A DNA stretch of 44,318 bases from contig JAGXOC010000003.1 in the NCBI GenBank assembly GCA_019894665.1, positions 29,158-73,475 of the forward strand, read 5' to 3'. Under the pieces are notes generated by a model that had not been told where the DNA came from, did not search any database, and saw nothing but the letters and a program-made list of their open reading frames with translations. Within the stretch, counting starts at the first letter, position 1; each line of letters begins with the position of its first letter. Shown in pieces: positions 15,075 through 23,175 of this stretch. The position numbers and the translations under genes were made by a program. The stretch comes from Candidatus Thorarchaeota archaeon (GTDB lineage Archaea > Asgardarchaeota > Thorarchaeia > Thorarchaeales > Thorarchaeaceae).

Positions 15075-16988
15075 ATGAGCAAGACACACAGAGCGTTTGC
15101 ATTTCTCTTCCTGGTTCTTTTCATCGCGAGTATAGCTACTCCGCTAGCATTGAATGAGACCCTTGTTTCAGATGCACCCTTAGGAACATCATATGAACCA
15201 GCTGCTACCGATTACGTTGTGGACATTAGAGAATACAACAACCTACTGGCTTTCAATGATGATGACTTTGAGTTCCGAGTTAGGAATGGTTCAATTCCTT
15301 TGAACAATGCTTGGGTGCGGCTCTACAACACCACACCTACTTTTTTTGAAGAGGAAACTCAGACTGATGGAAATGGTTATGCCTGGTTCTTCAATTTACC
15401 CCAGGGCACCTATCAGTGGAACGTTTCTCATGATTTCGATACACTCACCAATGATGAGACCGGTCAGATTGTGTCAGATGGTCCTGAAGCTAATATCCAT
15501 ATCCTGTTTGGGAATATCGATGGGGACAACGACGATGACGATCTAAATGCTACAATTACTGATATCGAGGGTAATCCAGCTCAGAACCTCAACTTTTCTA
15601 TTCATCGTACTGTTGACAGCTCGATTTGGGCACAGGTTGAGGTCACAGATGGAACAGCTAACTTTGCTGATCTCCCACAGGATAACTATACTTGGAGAGT
15701 TTCTGTACTTTATGACCTGACCTATGATGGATATCTTCTAGGAACTGGCGCCGTTGAGTCTAATGGTGTACAACTACTCGTACATCAGAGTATTGGTCCT
15801 ATAACAGGAGACCCTGATTATCTGGACTTAGAGATCTTCACCTACTTTGAGACCAGCCTAATTCCAATTTTGGGTGCAGATGTTGAAGTCACTTTCAAGA
15901 ATGGCACAGTTTATGACTCACAGGTCACTCCTGCTAATGGCACAGTAATCTTTGTTGACCTTCCTATTGAATACATCAACTGGACTGTGATGTACCTGGG
16001 ACAGCCAGTTGGTTTGGGTGATTATTTCTATAATCTAACTGCAAGCGAATCCGATGTTAGAGACCCCGTCATCACAGGTCCTGCTGATATTGAAGTCTTG
16101 ATTGACACAGCAAACGTAACCCTCACTTGGACAGTCGAAGACGAATATCCCAGCTCTATTGAGGTGTGGGTAGATGGTGTGCTTAATGTAACAACCTCTT
16201 GGGTAAATACAACCTTTGATTATGCTTACAATGTGAGCGCTTCTTTCCCTGCTTTCATCATCGGTCATTATGAGATCAAATTAGTCGCTATTGACCTGAA
16301 TTCCAACTTTGCAGAAGATACTCTCACAATCAGATTCTATGAGAATGTGACTCCCGTCATTGAGGGTCCAGACCCGATAGAATTTATCTTCTCTGAGACC
16401 GGAAATTCACTCTCTTGGAATGTAACAGATGATTATCCAAGCATGTATGAAGTTCATCAGAACGACGAACTCTATGCCAATGGCACAATTGATCCTGATG
16501 AACCAGTTATTGAAATTAGTGTTGATGGTCTTGAGGTTGGAGTCCATAATTTTACCCTATATGTGAATGACACAAGCGGAAACTCAGCTATGCACAGTGT
16601 TTTGGTGACTGTACTTGGTGATGATGTTGATCCAGTGATTACTTACACTCCGGCGGATATTTACTACGCGCAGGGAGACACTCATCAACTATTCAACTGG
16701 ACCGCCTCAGATGATTTCATGGATTATTATGAAATCCTAATTGATAACGAGGTTGTATTCACCGCGGATTGGACAACTACCAGTATTGAATTTGATTTCT
16801 CAGGATTACAACAAGGTCCTCACAACGTGACTTTGAGAGTATATGACCTAGGCGGTAATATGGCTGAGTCCATTGTGATGGTATACGTTTCAACCTCAAC
16901 AGCCTCTGTATACTTGACATCAGCAGTTCTCCTCGCTGCAGGAGTGGTTGCTATCATTGGTATAATCTGGTTTGTGAGATATCGTTAG
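15075..16988 (+). CDS. secreted, membrane-anchored surface protein with beta-sandwich repeats
   Basis: A 637-residue protein with an N-terminal signal peptide (FAFLFLVLFIASIATPLA, about residues 9-26) and one C-terminal membrane helix ending in FVRYR, so most of it faces outside. Residues about 50-320 hold three carboxypeptidase-regulatory-like repeats with the pattern LPQGTYQWNV, LPQDNYTWRV and LPIEYINWTV. Residues about 325-605 hold three Ig-like repeats beginning DPVITGPADIEV, TPVIEGPDPIEF and DPVITYTPADIYY. There are many NxS/T sequons, suggesting glycosylation. Such repeat proteins are common in Asgard surface layers. A structural or adhesive role is likely. Confidence 0.8.
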   Translation: MSKTHRAFAFLFLVLFIASIATPLALNETLVSDAPLGTSYEPAATDYVVDIREYNNLLAFNDDDFEFRVRNGSIPLNNAWVRLYNTTPTFFEEETQTDGNGYAWFFNLPQGTYQWNVSHDFDTLTNDETGQIVSDGPEANIHILFGNIDGDNDDDDLNATITDIEGNPAQNLNFSIHRTVDSSIWAQVEVTDGTANFADLPQDNYTWRVSVLYDLTYDGYLLGTGAVESNGVQLLVHQSIGPITGDPDYLDLEIFTYFETSLIPILGADVEVTFKNGTVYDSQVTPANGTVIFVDLPIEYINWTVMYLGQPVGLGDYFYNLTASESDVRDPVITGPADIEVLIDTANVTLTWTVEDEYPSSIEVWVDGVLNVTTSWVNTTFDYAYNVSASFPAFIIGHYEIKLVAIDLNSNFAEDTLTIRFYENVTPVIEGPDPIEFIFSETGNSLSWNVTDDYPSMYEVHQNDELYANGTIDPDEPVIEISVDGLEVGVHNFTLYVNDTSGNSAMHSVLVTVLGDDVDPVITYTPADIYYAQGDTHQLFNWTASDDFMDYYEILIDNEVVFTADWTTTSIEFDFSGLQQGPHNVTLRVYDLGGNMAESIVMVYVSTSTASVYLTSAVLLAAGVVAIIGIIWFVRYR

Positions 16989-16994
16989 TTTGCA

Positions 16995-17025
16995 TGACGG
17001 TCCGCGAAGGCCGTCAGCCTTTTAT
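16995..17025 (+). promoter_or_regulatory. hairpin followed by candidate asnS TATA element
   Basis: TGACGG (16995-17000) can pair with CCGTCA (17011-17016), just after the surface-protein stop. CTTTTAT (17019-17025) follows at once. The stem may end the upstream transcript while the T/A-rich element starts asnS, whose start codon lies 60-70 bases on. Confidence 0.35.
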
Positions 17026-17082
17026 CCCTCACAAGAGAGGTCAGAAGAGTCACAGCCTTACTTGGCAGTGCAAGCAGTAATT

Positions 17083-18390
17083 ATGGTGATAACAGTGAGC
17101 TATATTCACGTCGGTGACGTGCTTGAAGGAAAACACGAAGGCAAAAAAGTGCACCTGCGCGGCTGGGTCCATCGGGTCCGGAAGCAGAAGAAAATGGTGT
17201 TCGCACTCCTACGTGACCCTTCGGGTGTCGTACAGACGGTAATCAAGAAGACTGTCGTCAGCGAAGAAGAATACGCTGATGCAGAGAAGATGCTAGTAGA
17301 ATCCTTAGTGACAATGGTCGGTGTAGTAAATGCTGATTCTCGTGCTGAGGGAGGATACGAAGTTCAAGTCGAGAAGTTTGAAGTCTTGCACTTCTCAGAG
17401 GAGTTCCCAATCACCGAACATCAGAGCACTGAATTCTTGAATGATAATCGTCACCTATGGATGAGGTCTCGCAAGCTCACAAATGTACTAAAGATTCGAG
17501 ATGAGGTGTTCAGGTCAGCAAGGGAATACCTTCGCAATGAAGGGTTCTATGAGACCACCTCGCCAATGTTTGTTTCAACAATGGGTGAGGAGGGAGCAGA
17601 ACTCTTTGAGGTTGAATACTTTGGAAAGAAGGTCTATCTGACCCAGACAAGTCAGATGCATCTAGAACCTCAGTTATTTGCGATGGAGAAAGTGTTCATC
17701 TTAGCTCCCTCATTCCGTGCAGAGAAGTCAAGGACGCGAAAACACTTGACAGAGTTCTGGCACTTGGAAGTGGAAGAGGCTTGGTGTGACCACGAGTGTA
17801 ACCTGAAGAGACAAGAGGGTCTCATCAGCTACATGAGTCATGCTGTGGCTGACAACAGACCACGTGAGCTTAAAGAGCTGGATGTTGATCCTGAGCGTCT
17901 CTACGGCGTCAAGGCTCCCTTTGACAGGATGACCTATGACGAAGCAATTGACATCTGTCAAAAAGCTGGATTAAAGATAGAATGGGGACAAGATCTTCGA
18001 ACTGAGGCTGAACACATTCTCACAGATGACCGCGACAAGTTCCTCTTTGTCGAGTATTATCCGAAGGAGATCAAATCCTTCTACATGAAACACAACGAGG
18101 ATGACCCTCGCACATACAAGAACAGCGATCTCTTAGCTCCTCTTGGTTTTGGTGAGATGATTGGTGCGAGTGAGCGGGAAACTGACTATCAGCTAATCAT
18201 TGACAACCTCGATAGAATCGGGGACGACCCGAAGAAGTATGAGTGGTACCTAGATCTCCGAAAATATGGTAGTGTGCCGCACTCAGGTTTTGGGGTCGGA
18301 GTTGACCGGTTGATGACTTGGATGCTGGACCTTGAGCATATTCGAGATAGTATTCCATTCCCCCGAACCGTCAGTCGGATCTATCCTTAG
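17083..18390 (+). CDS. asnS: asparaginyl-tRNA synthetase
   Basis: A class IIb synthetase of about 435 residues that charges tRNA(Asn). An OB-fold anticodon domain comes first (VHLRGWVHRVRKQKKM), then motif 2 (FRAEKSRTRKHLTEFWHLEVE) and motif 3 (GFGVGVDRLMTWML), ending in PFPRTVSRIYP. HLTEFWHLEVEEAW and the C-terminus favour AsnRS over AspRS. The open frame reaches back to 16990, but that part has promoter-like content. I list ATG 17083; GTG 17095, with GGTGA five bases before it, is an equally good start. It converges with the M23 gene. Confidence 0.92.
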   Translation: MVITVSYIHVGDVLEGKHEGKKVHLRGWVHRVRKQKKMVFALLRDPSGVVQTVIKKTVVSEEEYADAEKMLVESLVTMVGVVNADSRAEGGYEVQVEKFEVLHFSEEFPITEHQSTEFLNDNRHLWMRSRKLTNVLKIRDEVFRSAREYLRNEGFYETTSPMFVSTMGEEGAELFEVEYFGKKVYLTQTSQMHLEPQLFAMEKVFILAPSFRAEKSRTRKHLTEFWHLEVEEAWCDHECNLKRQEGLISYMSHAVADNRPRELKELDVDPERLYGVKAPFDRMTYDEAIDICQKAGLKIEWGQDLRTEAEHILTDDRDKFLFVEYYPKEIKSFYMKHNEDDPRTYKNSDLLAPLGFGEMIGASERETDYQLIIDNLDRIGDDPKKYEWYLDLRKYGSVPHSGFGVGVDRLMTWMLDLEHIRDSIPFPRTVSRIYP

Positions 18391-18403
18391 TAGATGGTAT
18401 CAC

Positions 18404-18425
18404 GCTATCCAAATTTAGGGATAGC
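18404..18425. terminator. terminator-like hairpin between asnS and the M23 gene
   Basis: GCTATCC (18404-18410) and GGATAGC (18419-18425) form a perfect seven-base-pair stem with the loop AAATTTAG. It overlaps the stop codon of the minus-strand M23-type gene and lies 14 bases after the asnS stop, so it could serve both convergent transcripts. Confidence 0.5.
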
Positions 18426-19071
18426 TGATCTCCCATGTTGGACGAAAATCGTGTATCATTCCTAAAAGCTCATTGTAACTAGACGTGGACATGTAGAGTG
18501 TGGGGTCTCGTGCACTATTCCCCTGGTACACACCGAAGTGGATGTGAGACCATTCACCAGCCTTAAGGAACTTAGCTATTATATCGCCTTTGGCAATCCA
18601 TGTTCCAACCTCAAAATTGAACATTGCTACTTGTTGAGCCTGCTCCAGTGTTGAATTTGTCCATGGCTCGAAACCATAATTCAAAGTCACAGAAGCATTG
18701 AATCTGATTTCAACACCGATTACATATCGATGGGCACCTCCCGGACCCCAATCGGTCAAATCAATTTTTTTAACAATTCCTGGCGCTACTGCTATAACAT
18801 CAGAGTTATTGAAGAAGAGATAATCAATACCATTATGGATGGCACCCCATGGGCAGTTATCGGATTCACTATAACCTTCGTTGAATTCTATGATGTCCGA
18901 TCTATTCACGTAGATAACACCCATATCATTGAGTTCGCTCGGGTCATAGCGTCCTTCTGTATCGAATAACACTCGATCAAAGAGTCCCCCCTGAATTACA
19001 AAGAATCCTACAAGTCCTACAATGAGGATGACTATGAGCAGGATGGCGCGTTTTCTCATGAGATTCTCCAT
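18415..19071 (-). CDS. membrane-anchored M23-type (LytM-like) metallopeptidase
   Basis: A 218-residue protein with an N-terminal membrane anchor (residues about 9-27) and an extracytoplasmic domain. The zinc-site pattern of M23 peptidases is present: His79-x3-Asp83 in AIHNGIDYLF and His176-x-His178 in SHIHFGV, with VAPGIVKKI and GTWIAKGDIIAK matching the intervening strands. In bacteria M23 enzymes cut peptidoglycan cross-links; an archaeon is not expected to have murein, so the substrate may be a surface protein or a competitor's wall. It is the last gene of the ABC operon, 40 bases after the small membrane protein. Met5 is an alternative start. Confidence 0.75.
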   Translation of the reverse strand: MENLMRKRAILLIVILIVGLVGFFVIQGGLFDRVLFDTEGRYDPSELNDMGVIYVNRSDIIEFNEGYSESDNCPWGAIHNGIDYLFFNNSDVIAVAPGIVKKIDLTDWGPGGAHRYVIGVEIRFNASVTLNYGFEPWTNSTLEQAQQVAMFNFEVGTWIAKGDIIAKFLKAGEWSHIHFGVYQGNSARDPTLYMSTSSYNELLGMIHDFRPTWEISYP

Positions 19072-19111
19072 AAGAAAACGATTAGAAAAGTATTTCCTAA
19101 CATGTCAGGGC

Positions 19112-19381
19112 TTAATCGTTACTGGTTTCTTCAAAGGTCTCTTTACGTTTCTTCTCCACAATCTCAGCTTGGTGGACTCTTACCATACGTACGGAATACA
19201 CTAGGCATAACATACCTATAACAACACCAATCAACCAGAGTGGGCTTGCCATGGGATGTGCTAGCCACAGCGTGAGAATGTAGATGTTCAGACTACCGAA
19301 GAATATTCCAAAAGATGCCAGGGTTGCATAATACGACCAAGGCATGTCGACGAAGCTCATAGCTACCACTGTCAAGCTCAC
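19112..19381 (-). CDS. small membrane protein, unknown
   Basis: An 89-residue protein with two or three hydrophobic helices (about residues 14-40 and 46-65) and a charged C-terminal tail, HQAEIVEKKRKETFEETSND. The GTG at 19381 is the longest start; the Met at residue 13 (MPWSYYATL) is also possible. It sits in the minus-strand ABC operon, 36 bases after the AbrB-fused ATPase and 40 bases before the M23 gene. No family recognised. It may be a transporter accessory subunit. Confidence 0.6.
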   Translation of the reverse strand: MSLTVVAMSFVDMPWSYYATLASFGIFFGSLNIYILTLWLAHPMASPLWLIGVVIGMLCLVYSVRMVRVHQAEIVEKKRKETFEETSND

Positions 19382-19417
19382 TACAATAAAGACATTGTCC
19401 AGTCCATATTTTTGGAA

Positions 19418-20305
19418 TTATTGAGCAGATTGATTATTGTTGTTGTTCTCTTCTCCCGTGTCCAGAGGACTAATTAAGAGGCCCTCCGGGGTTGCTCTGA
19501 GCACCACACGCTTTCCAATCCCTGCAAGGCGTCTGATGGTCTCAGGAATAACCATTCGACCCTTTGCATCGATCTCTGAGATATCACCATAGAGAGTGTG
19601 TTTCTGCCCCTCGATTAGACCGTCTCTGATTCTCAGGACTCTGTCTGCATATTCTGCAACCCTTGGATTGTGGGTGACATTGATGATGGTCGTTCCAAAT
19701 TCCTCGTTAGTCTTTTTCAAAGCCTCCATCACCATCACAGCGGTTTCACTGTCAAGCTCACCGGTAATCTCGTCTCCAAGAAGGAGTTCAGGATTGTTCG
19801 CGAGGGCTACACAGATTGCACACCTCTGATTTTCTCCACCTGACATTTGATTTGGTTTGTGATTCGCTCTTGGACCAAGACCCATTGTTTCAAGTAGCAT
19901 GTGCGCTCTCTCGTTCGCAAGCTTTGTTGGAGCACCTGCCAATTTCATTGGTAGGGTGACATTCTTGAAAGCAGTTAGACCAGGGACTAGATTACCGACC
20001 TGCCAGATGAATCCAACCTTCTGTCGTCTATAGAGCATTGACCTTCTGTCATCCAGTAACGAAACACTGTGTCCATCATACAGGATTACTCCTGCTGTGG
20101 GTCTGTCCAAAGCGCCGAGCATTTTGAGCAATGTTGACTTTCCTGACCCGCTTGGTCCAACGATTGAAAGAAACTCACCTTCACGAACCTCGAAGTCTAT
20201 ACCTCTGAGTGCAATGACCTCTTTTTGGCCACGCTTGTATACTTTCATTAGGTCTCGGACTACGACTTTATATTCTTCAGCGATGTCGTCTAGATTTTCT
20301 GACAT
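19418..20305 (-). CDS. ABC transporter ATPase fused to an AbrB/SpoVT-like domain
   Basis: A 295-residue MacB/LolD-class ATPase with an extra domain. Walker A is GPSGSGKS (50-57), the signature is MSGGE (154-158) rather than LSGGQ, Walker B is LLLGDE (175-180) and the switch His is His212. Residues about 241-283 add EIDAKGRMVIPETIRRLAGI, the typical swapped-hairpin AbrB pattern, normally a DNA-binding dimer. The Asn-rich end is NNNNNQSAQ. I chose ATG 20305, with GGTGA upstream, over the longer frame from 20464, which would run into the permease gene. It is five bases from the permease stop and presumably energises the two FtsX-type permeases. Confidence 0.88.
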   Translation of the reverse strand: MSENLDDIAEEYKVVVRDLMKVYKRGQKEVIALRGIDFEVREGEFLSIVGPSGSGKSTLLKMLGALDRPTAGVILYDGHSVSLLDDRRSMLYRRQKVGFIWQVGNLVPGLTAFKNVTLPMKLAGAPTKLANERAHMLLETMGLGPRANHKPNQMSGGENQRCAICVALANNPELLLGDEITGELDSETAVMVMEALKKTNEEFGTTIINVTHNPRVAEYADRVLRIRDGLIEGQKHTLYGDISEIDAKGRMVIPETIRRLAGIGKRVVLRATPEGLLISPLDTGEENNNNNQSAQ

Positions 20306-20310
20306 GATGT

Positions 20311-23175
20311 TCACCCTGTGTATTGAATTTCTTCTGCGATGTTGAGTTTCAGAGCTCGAGATACAACGACGTATGTTGCCATTAGCGATACTATCACAGC
20401 AGTGCCTATTATTCCAATCAGTAATGGCCAAGGAACCACTAGATTGACCGGGAGTCGTACCCAAAGCTGAGTGGTTGCAATCCCCATATATAGCATTGGG
20501 ATATCTTTCAGTAGGAATGCAAGTAGTGTGCCAATACCTCCGCCAATGAGTGCAGCAAGTAGCAATCCTGTAGATGAATCCACAAGTGATGCCACTACCA
20601 TTGATTTTGATTCTGCTCCAAGTGCTCGTAGGACCGAGAATTGTTTTCTTAGGCTTCTAACTCTCACCGCGGTAACGATGAATACACCGAATGTGAGATA
20701 GATGAGTGAAAAAATGACATTGAGCGTGTATGCTCCAAAGATAGACTGAGTCGCACGTGAATCTAGAACTTCGTCAATCGATTCTTGTGCGGCTTCAACC
20801 GAACTGAAACTGAACGGCGCAATACTGTATATGTCATTCATAACCTGAGTATAGTTGGCACCTGGTTCAAGGTCAACATAAAACTTTGTGACCTGTGTGC
20901 TGTTGATCCAGTTGTGTAGAAGATTAATGTCCATGATAAGAAATTCGGACATGTCTGACTCGCCTGGGAAGTAGGTTTGATATCCGTCTAAGCTGTCTTT
21001 CATGATATCGATAATTGTACAGTCCGTGGAATTTTGCCAATCAGGATTAAAGACCTGCAATTCAAGGAATGGCGAGTATTCCGGTCTGGGAATCCTTGTG
21101 ATCTGGTCAATTGTGAAGTGGCTGATTGGTTTGAATGTTGTAATGATATTGATACCCTCTTCAAGTGACTCATTCAGTTTTGCGATAGATACCTGCGGTG
21201 AATCATATGCTGTGAAGTAGTCAAGCCAGAATGCACTTTCTATCCACGTGTCCGGCTGGATTCCAAACACAGAGATTGAACGATTAACGTTATCTCCTCC
21301 ACCATAGGCATAGGCGTCCCAGTACTGAACATACCCCGTATGACGAAGCATTGGACTTGCTTGTACGACTCCATCCACTGAAGTGATGTTTTGAATCAGG
21401 TCAGTGGTAACATTGCTGAATGTTGGATCAACCTCAACAGCAATGTCTGCTCCAGTTTCAAAGTTAAACACATGCTTCATGTGTGAATTTCCCGTTGTTG
21501 CGGAGAGTGATGCAAAACAACCAGCGATAAACACCATCGCGATAAACATAGTTCCAATTGCTTCAGATTTCTTGAACATCTTTGTTGTCCTTGAGATGAG
21601 TCGTGTACCTACAACTAGGGACGGTCTCTGAAACCTCGAAAGAATCTTCGATTTTATGGCTGCTGTGCTCCTAGATAACATACGTGTGGAGAAAAACAGA
21701 AAGAGGCCCATCATCGGGATGATAGTTGCAGCGAAGAATGTCGATGCCGTTGCTGAAAGACCAGCCATTGAGTACAATACCATCATCATTAGTAGGAGAT
21801 AACCACTGATACCCACAACTAGCATGTCAATTGCTGGGCTACCCATCTCTTCTGATTGTGTGAGAATCTCCCCTTCCAGAACACTATGAGCTTCGGTTGG
21901 CGTCATAAGCAGAGCTTTCACCGCTGACGGTAAAGCCACAATTAGACCGACTATGAATGAGAATAAGAAGACAATGGTTATAGCTATTGGTTGTAGAAGC
22001 ATTGTAAAGCCTGTGAGTTGATCTAGATTAAACACAAGTAGCTCCCGTACAGAACCAGAAAGGACCGCCGCCAAAATGCCTGTGAAAACAGCGCCAAAGC
22101 TCCCAATTATTCCTGTAGTGACTGCACTACTTAGTACCCATGAGAATGCCTGCATTCCTGATGAACCTCTGGTCTTGATGGTGCCAACATCTCTGCGTTG
22201 TTCATCAGACAGGAGTTTGGAGTTGTATTGGATTAACATGACTCCCATTATTATTGAGGGGATTGAGAAAGCAATAGCTATCCCTCTAACACTCATTGAC
22301 CAGATTGCAAATTCATTTACTGCATCCCTGAGTCTGAAGGAATCGTAACTAATGATACCGTAGGGTAGTGTTTCCTGTTCGATTTGCTTCTTGACATTGT
22401 TTAGAGTTTCAATCATCATTTCAGCAGTATTCTGAACAATCCCCTCTCTGTCAAACTTGACCCAGATGCGATTCTGAATACCAAACCAATCGTCATGCGG
22501 CAATACATCAAACAATGTTTCTAGAGTTTCAGCCGTTGTGATTAGCTGAAGATAGGTCACTTCAGGTGTATTCCAATAAGGTTCGAACATGTATATGTTT
22601 GAAATGAAAGTACCTGTAACTATGTATGATTTTTCAATGAGTATTTCAGTATAATTTCCATCGGACCAATCTTCAAACAAAATTGAAATTGTATAGTTGC
22701 CACCAATTTCTAGACCTTCATCCAAAAATAGACTCTTCTCCACTAGACAAGAATCATCATCATATGATAGACTACCACTATCAAGCTCGATGGCATCTGT
22801 AAAACTTTCGAAGACTGTACTATCTATCCCTAGAAAACCCCTTCTACTATATCTGTAGTCATCAACATTCCAGTCATACAGGTTTACAAACGTGAGAGGT
22901 TCCGTAGTAACTACATAGTCGCGTGATTCTACTATATCTCTAATTTCATCCACTGTAGTTGAATCGGGATTTGTGAAATTCTGATTATAGAACTGATAGC
23001 TGAGTGAAACCTCCATGTCAATTGAAACATCAGCAGTCATATCATTCAGAACAGTTGGAGCAGTTGAATCCATGTAGAACAAAATGCCTCCAAGCACTCC
23101 ACTTGACAATGAGAATATCAGCAGTGTTGTTAGCACCTCTGGAGCTCTTGCTGATAGACGTGCAAATAGGAACAT
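20311..23175 (-). CDS. FtsX/MacB-type ABC permease, large (second)
   Basis: A 954-residue permease with an N-terminal membrane helix, a large extracytoplasmic domain (about 35-280), a block of helices (about 285-560), another large outer domain and three C-terminal helices. That is two FtsX-like modules in tandem. Sequences such as RDVGTIKTRGSSGMQAF and LRKQFSVLRALGAESKSM are the cytoplasmic coupling segments of FtsX/LolC permeases, which touch the ATPase. Its ATG directly abuts the TAG of the upstream permease, so the two are translated together. The family includes lipoprotein exporters, macrolide pumps and peptidoglycan-hydrolase regulators. The substrate is unknown. Confidence 0.85.
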   Translation of the reverse strand: MFLFARLSARAPEVLTTLLIFSLSSGVLGGILFYMDSTAPTVLNDMTADVSIDMEVSLSYQFYNQNFTNPDSTTVDEIRDIVESRDYVVTTEPLTFVNLYDWNVDDYRYSRRGFLGIDSTVFESFTDAIELDSGSLSYDDDSCLVEKSLFLDEGLEIGGNYTISILFEDWSDGNYTEILIEKSYIVTGTFISNIYMFEPYWNTPEVTYLQLITTAETLETLFDVLPHDDWFGIQNRIWVKFDREGIVQNTAEMMIETLNNVKKQIEQETLPYGIISYDSFRLRDAVNEFAIWSMSVRGIAIAFSIPSIIMGVMLIQYNSKLLSDEQRRDVGTIKTRGSSGMQAFSWVLSSAVTTGIIGSFGAVFTGILAAVLSGSVRELLVFNLDQLTGFTMLLQPIAITIVFLFSFIVGLIVALPSAVKALLMTPTEAHSVLEGEILTQSEEMGSPAIDMLVVGISGYLLLMMMVLYSMAGLSATASTFFAATIIPMMGLFLFFSTRMLSRSTAAIKSKILSRFQRPSLVVGTRLISRTTKMFKKSEAIGTMFIAMVFIAGCFASLSATTGNSHMKHVFNFETGADIAVEVDPTFSNVTTDLIQNITSVDGVVQASPMLRHTGYVQYWDAYAYGGGDNVNRSISVFGIQPDTWIESAFWLDYFTAYDSPQVSIAKLNESLEEGINIITTFKPISHFTIDQITRIPRPEYSPFLELQVFNPDWQNSTDCTIIDIMKDSLDGYQTYFPGESDMSEFLIMDINLLHNWINSTQVTKFYVDLEPGANYTQVMNDIYSIAPFSFSSVEAAQESIDEVLDSRATQSIFGAYTLNVIFSLIYLTFGVFIVTAVRVRSLRKQFSVLRALGAESKSMVVASLVDSSTGLLLAALIGGGIGTLLAFLLKDIPMLYMGIATTQLWVRLPVNLVVPWPLLIGIIGTAVIVSLMATYVVVSRALKLNIAEEIQYTG

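Noticed and set aside
20306-20464. N-terminal extension of the AbrB-fused ATPase
   Set aside because: The added residues overlap the coding end of the permease and have no family match; ATG 20305 has a proper Shine-Dalgarno.
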